A DNA stretch of 16,818 nucleotides, from positions 6,435 to 23,252 of the forward strand of contig JAFLKZ010000182.1 of NCBI GenBank assembly GCA_019162915.1. The letters run 5' to 3'. The stretch is from Campylobacteraceae bacterium (GTDB taxonomy: Bacteria > Campylobacterota > Campylobacteria > Campylobacterales > Sulfurospirillaceae). The translations under genes were made by a program, and so were the position numbers. Positions 14,737-16,818 of the stretch are shown here, piece by piece. Every line of letters starts with the position of its first letter. The first letter of the stretch is position 1. The notes beneath the pieces were generated by a model that did no database searches, was not told where the DNA came from, and saw only the letters and a list, made by a program, of their open reading frames with translations.

Positions 14737-14812
14737 TGGTGGTCGCGAGAGGATTCGAACCTCCGACCACTACCTTGTCGAGGTAGTGCTCTACCAACTG
14801 AGCTACGCGGCC
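14737..14812 (-). tRNA. tRNA-Val (anticodon GAC), atypical C33 and C3-A70
   Basis: The 76 bases include an encoded CCA. The acceptor is GGCCGCG with CGCGACC, the D arm GCTC/GAGC, the anticodon stem CTACC/GGTAG, the variable loop TGGTC, the T loop TTCGAAT and the discriminator A. The seven-base anticodon loop is TCGACAA, so the anticodon is GAC (Val) and position 33 is C instead of the near-universal U. The acceptor also has a C3-A70 mismatch. Both oddities fall in the 5' half, next to the mobile-element remnant. Six T follow the CCA, then a 50-base leader to thrS. A TATTTA at 14821-14826 (minus) could be its -10. Confidence 0.85.
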
Positions 14813-15037
14813 ATATCATTTAAATACCCCTAGAAACCCCACTGATACGCATCTTCGTAACAATCAGATAACTAAAATAGTGTGTGAATGATACTGAATT
14901 AAAACTTAAAACCCTCTTTAGTTGTGTACCGATTTGTGTAACGATTATTATGTTATCTCTTTTAGCTACGTGGGTGGACTGTGAAGGACAGTTATAGGTT
15001 TACTTTAGTCAATGTTCAAGTGATAGTTAAAGTGTCT
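14813..15037. other. Gene-free border between tRNA-Val and mobile-element remnant
   Basis: No credible coding frame. It contains one copy (14970-15037) of the GGTGGACT/GTGTCTTCATG pieces that recur in the repeat region at 15761-16250, so the element's sequence extends to within about 160 bases of the tRNA. Any promoter for tRNA-Val and the thrS operon that is not inside the tRNA must lie here. Confidence 0.5.
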
Positions 15038-15361
15038 TCATGCTGTACCCACATAAGAACCAATAATATACTCCTCAGCCCAGTCTCTAAACTCTTTAGC
15101 CATAGGTGTTTTAATGAAGAACCCAAGTCGTGTTACGCCACGCTTAGTCCACATCAGAGGTTTACCTTTAGCGTCCGACATACGGACATAATGCGTACCC
15201 TCTTCAATCTCCCCATTATTATCACTTTTGATACTTCTCAAACCACTCTCACTCAACCCATAACCCTCAGCTACATCTTTGGTACTCAACAACCACTCAT
15301 GCTTGACATCAGGTCGCACCTCTATTGTTATCTCGTTTACTTTTACTAGTGCTGTCTTCAT
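15038..15361 (-). CDS. Phage antirepressor-like DNA-binding protein
   Basis: This 107-residue protein has the pattern of small phage antirepressor/Bro-N-like proteins: HEWLLSTKDVAEGYGLSESG (a helix-turn-helix-like start), GEIEEGTHYVRMSD, and the typical MWTKRGVTRLGFFIKTPMAK, then EFRDWAEEYI. Phages use such proteins to lift repression or to regulate the host. The ATG at 15361 overlaps the TGA of the upstream small frame as ATGA, a common phage gene junction. It is the best-preserved ORF in the mobile-element part; the short length suggests that a C-terminal domain is absent or was never present. Confidence 0.6.
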   Translation of the reverse strand: MKTALVKVNEITIEVRPDVKHEWLLSTKDVAEGYGLSESGLRSIKSDNNGEIEEGTHYVRMSDAKGKPLMWTKRGVTRLGFFIKTPMAKEFRDWAEEYIIGSYVGTA

Positions 15362-15489
15362 CCCACTTCCACCTCAAACTGTCTTCCAGTCTTCTTGTAT
15401 TTTTTTGAGGTAAAGTAAGCTTTAGCCTCTTCTTCTGTAAATAATTTATCACAGATATACCAAGTACCATCATTATTAAGGGTCTCAGA
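15358..15489 (-). pseudogene. Small open frame without a start, probable gene remnant
   Basis: A 43-codon open frame reads TLNNDGTWYICDKLFTEEEA near its start and ends RQFEVEVG, with protein-like composition and an ATGA overlap with the next gene. It begins just after a TAA and has no ATG, GTG or TTG in a useful place, so it has probably lost its start or been cut by a deletion joining it to the AntA fragment upstream. Confidence 0.45.
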
Positions 15490-15724
15490 TTAGGTACTCA
15501 AAAGCTTTATTAGTCTTCTCCATCATTGCTAGGTGTTTTGCCATCTCAAGGGTTATGATGTAGTCGTTCCCCTCTGTTACTCGTTTTTGAGTAAACAACG
15601 GATTTCCGTGGTTTGTTTTTCTAGTGCTTCTAGGAACTCCTTTGTTGAATCTAGTCTTAACCTCAAGGTTCTCCCAAAGCTCCCTAGCGTTTACTGAGTT
15701 GACTTCCGTGTCGTCTATGACCTT
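15485..15724 (-). pseudogene. Decayed AntA-type phage antirepressor fragment
   Basis: Read on the minus strand, the frame gives VNSVNARELWENLEVKTRFN, which is the AntA antirepressor start, and later NDYIITLEMAKHLAMMEKTN, then AFEYLI and a TGA. In AntA proteins a WI...RI segment and a longer (K)GxxxREYFI end join these parts; here they are replaced by an unrelated stretch (GVPRSTRKTNHGNPLFTQ) and shortened. There is no start codon after the upstream TAA at 15725-15727. I read it as a fragment with internal deletions, not a working gene. Confidence 0.6.
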
Positions 15725-15914
15725 TTAAAACAAATAAGTTTACACCTTTAGTAACCATCATGTGGGTGGACTGTGAGGGCATTAAGTAGGCCTCATCAAG
15801 TCAATGTATAGATAATCTCTAGTCATGCCCTCAGTGCCACCGTGAGAGGCTGTATGAGGCACTGTGTACAGATACCTAGATAATGAATACTAATGTTAAT
15901 GATATAAGTAGCTT

Positions 15915-15936
15915 TAGAAGGAGACACTATAGTCAG
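15915..15936 (+). promoter_or_regulatory. SP6/T7-like phage promoter motif, copy 1
   Basis: GGAGACACTATAG with +1 at 15932 resembles the SP6 RNA polymerase promoter end (GGTGACACTATAG). The 14 bases GACACTATAGTCAG are identical to those at 16218-16231. Assignment as a phage RNA polymerase promoter is a guess from the motif. Confidence 0.3.
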
Positions 15937-16209
15937 CCTAAAGGTCATGTGTAGGATAATCTCTAGTTGTACTTAAAGACAGTCTCTAGGTGGACTCAAG
16001 GTGTCTTCATGTAGATAACTAGATAATAAATACTAAAGGTTATTGATATATGTAGTTTTAGAAGTAGACAGTAAAGATAGACTTAAGTAGCCCTAAGACA
16101 GTCTCTAGGTGGACTAAAAGAAATAGATAGATAGTTTAGGCATAAGTAAAGATTGACTTAAGTGTCTACTTCTATCTGAAAACCTAGATAATAAATATAA
16201 AGGGTATAG

Positions 16210-16231
16210 ACAGAAGTGACACTATAGTCAG
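16210..16231 (+). promoter_or_regulatory. SP6/T7-like phage promoter motif, copy 2
   Basis: GTGACACTATAG at 16216-16227 is identical to the 12-base core of the SP6 promoter, with +1 at 16227. It points right, opposite to the ORFs recognised in this element, which lowers confidence. Confidence 0.35.
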
Positions 16232-16456
16232 TCTTAAGATGAGGTATAGGGTGACTGTAGGTTATAAGTCTTTTGTTATTGTTTATTAGTTCCTTACAGA
16301 AGTCACACCTATGAAATAATATAGGTTATCTTCTCATCTTTTCATGTCAAGTAAGTGAGTTATTTATAGTCTTACTTTAAGTGATTTTAGGTATATAGTC
16401 TCTTATAAGGGTTGAGTGTCTAAAAGCCCTTGGTATAGGGGTTCTGAAGGGGTGCT

Positions 16457-16485
16457 TAGCACTTTTCTAGTCGTCAAAAGTGCTA
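16457..16485. terminator. 10-bp hairpin after the right-edge gene
   Basis: TAGCACTTTT (16457-16466) pairs perfectly with AAAAGTGCTA (16476-16485). It lies nine bases beyond the stop of the minus-strand gene at 16495, the position of a terminator, but no T run follows on the minus strand. Confidence 0.45.
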
Positions 16486-16494
16486 GACATGTTT

Positions 16495-16818
16495 TTAGTG
16501 GTCTTTTATCCACTCTTTTAAAAGCTCTCTCATCCTAACATTTGGCACATAGATGTTGATACTTTTATCATCTCTTATGGCACTCCTAAAAATCCATTGT
16601 AACATCTCATTCAAAGACCATAACTCTTCATTGACATTTACACCTCGTGTCTCTAAGTATCGCTTAATGGGTACAGGCATATATAAGTTAAGTCCATAGG
16701 CTAGCGTTGTCTTTGAGGCGTACTTATTAGTAGCCTTTTGATTATGTACTACAAAGCCTTTAGTGAATCCTTTACCCTTGACATGCTTAACTGCCTCTTT
16801 AAAGGTCGTCCATAAAAC
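16495..16818 (-). CDS. C-terminal end of a phage/plasmid helicase-like protein (cut by right edge)
   Basis: The frame stays open to the window edge, so the ATG at 16680 is internal and 107 residues of a longer protein are seen. It reads FKEAVKHVKGKGFTKGFVVH, then ATNKYASKTTLAYGLNLY, then WSLNEMLQWIFRSAIRDDKS, and ends ELLKEWIKDH. QWIFRSAIR, preceded by an ATNKYASKTTLAYGLN block, resembles motifs V-VI of superfamily 2 helicases of phages and plasmids, where the Gln and Arg act in ATP hydrolysis. I am unsure of the family; a replication or recombination protein is the likely class. Confidence 0.5.
   Translation of the reverse strand, partial: VLWTTFKEAVKHVKGKGFTKGFVVHNQKATNKYASKTTLAYGLNLYMPVPIKRYLETRGVNVNEELWSLNEMLQWIFRSAIRDDKSINIYVPNVRMRELLKEWIKDH

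Larger units (their letters stand above)
15725..16494. other. 770-base gene-free region with imperfect tandem repeats
   Basis: No credible coding frame on either strand. About three imperfect units of 120-165 bases run from 15761 to 16250. Each contains in order a GGTGGACT piece (15765, 15989, 16108), a CTAGATAATRAATA piece (15876, 16019; a shortened form at 16184) and a TTTAGAAG/GACACTATAG piece. A 21-base perfect repeat lies at 15976-15996 and 16095-16115. A 12-base perfect inverted repeat lies at 16059-16070 and 16163-16174. It may be a phage early control or replication region, or decayed DNA. Confidence 0.6.

Noticed and set aside
14633..14833. Plus-strand 66-codon frame with GRERIRTSDHYLVEVVLYQL
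   Set aside because: It is the well-known false frame made by reading through the complement of a tRNA; it covers tRNA-Val and the thrS start.
14981..15349. Plus-strand 122-codon frame
   Set aside because: Antisense to the antirepressor-like ORF, which has recognisable motifs on the minus strand.
15761..16250. Possible CRISPR array
   Set aside because: Repeats are few, imperfect, irregularly spaced and much longer than CRISPR units; there are no cas genes.

Overview
The window looks like chromosomal DNA from an AT-rich member of the Campylobacterota (the former Epsilonproteobacteria), perhaps Sulfurospirillum- or Arcobacter-like. I infer this from the character of the proteins (IF3, S21, a ThrRS with a shortened N-terminus, CcoG next to rpsU) and from promoters dominated by a -10 box. 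The genus is not certain.

Layout, left to right. (1) 1-1480, minus: the N-terminal two thirds of malate synthase G, cut by the left edge. (2) 1584-3547, minus: an eptA-dgkA pair, a phosphoethanolamine transferase and the diacylglycerol kinase that can recycle its by-product. Divergent from it, at 3658-4098 plus, is a secreted DsrE-like protein. (3) 4132-8434, minus: six tightly packed genes that look like one operon. In transcription order they are an HTH/coiled-coil protein, a YgiB-like Ser-rich lipoprotein ending in Gly-Gly, a YgiC/glutathionylspermidine-synthase-like ATP-grasp ligase, a D-2-hydroxyacid dehydrogenase, YajQ and a small membrane protein. (4) 8605-8817, minus: rpsU with a strong terminator. 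(5) 8994-11547, plus: a serine-recombinase-like regulator without catalytic residues, overlapping ccoG (cbb3 oxidase copper reductase), then a small lipoprotein and a terminator. (6) 11587-14812, minus: tRNA-Val, thrS, infC (TTG start overlapping the thrS stop), rpmI and rplT, with structured spacers in front of rpmI and rplT. (7) 14813-16818: a decayed mobile-element (phage-like) segment lying against the 5' side of the tRNA. It holds antirepressor fragments, one intact antirepressor-like ORF, about 770 bases of gene-free DNA with imperfect tandem repeats, and the end of a possible helicase at the right edge.

The most interesting items are these: the YgiB/YgiC pair, where the Gly-Gly tail could be the substrate of the ATP-grasp amide ligase; the dead recombinase apparently adopted as a regulator of ccoG, with a consensus promoter and TGAC half-sites upstream; a TTACATGTAA palindrome repeated far more often than chance and always read as Leu-His-Val inside genes; an atypical tRNA-Val (C33 and a C3-A70 mismatch) at the mobile-element border; and two SP6/T7-like phage promoter motifs inside the repeat region.
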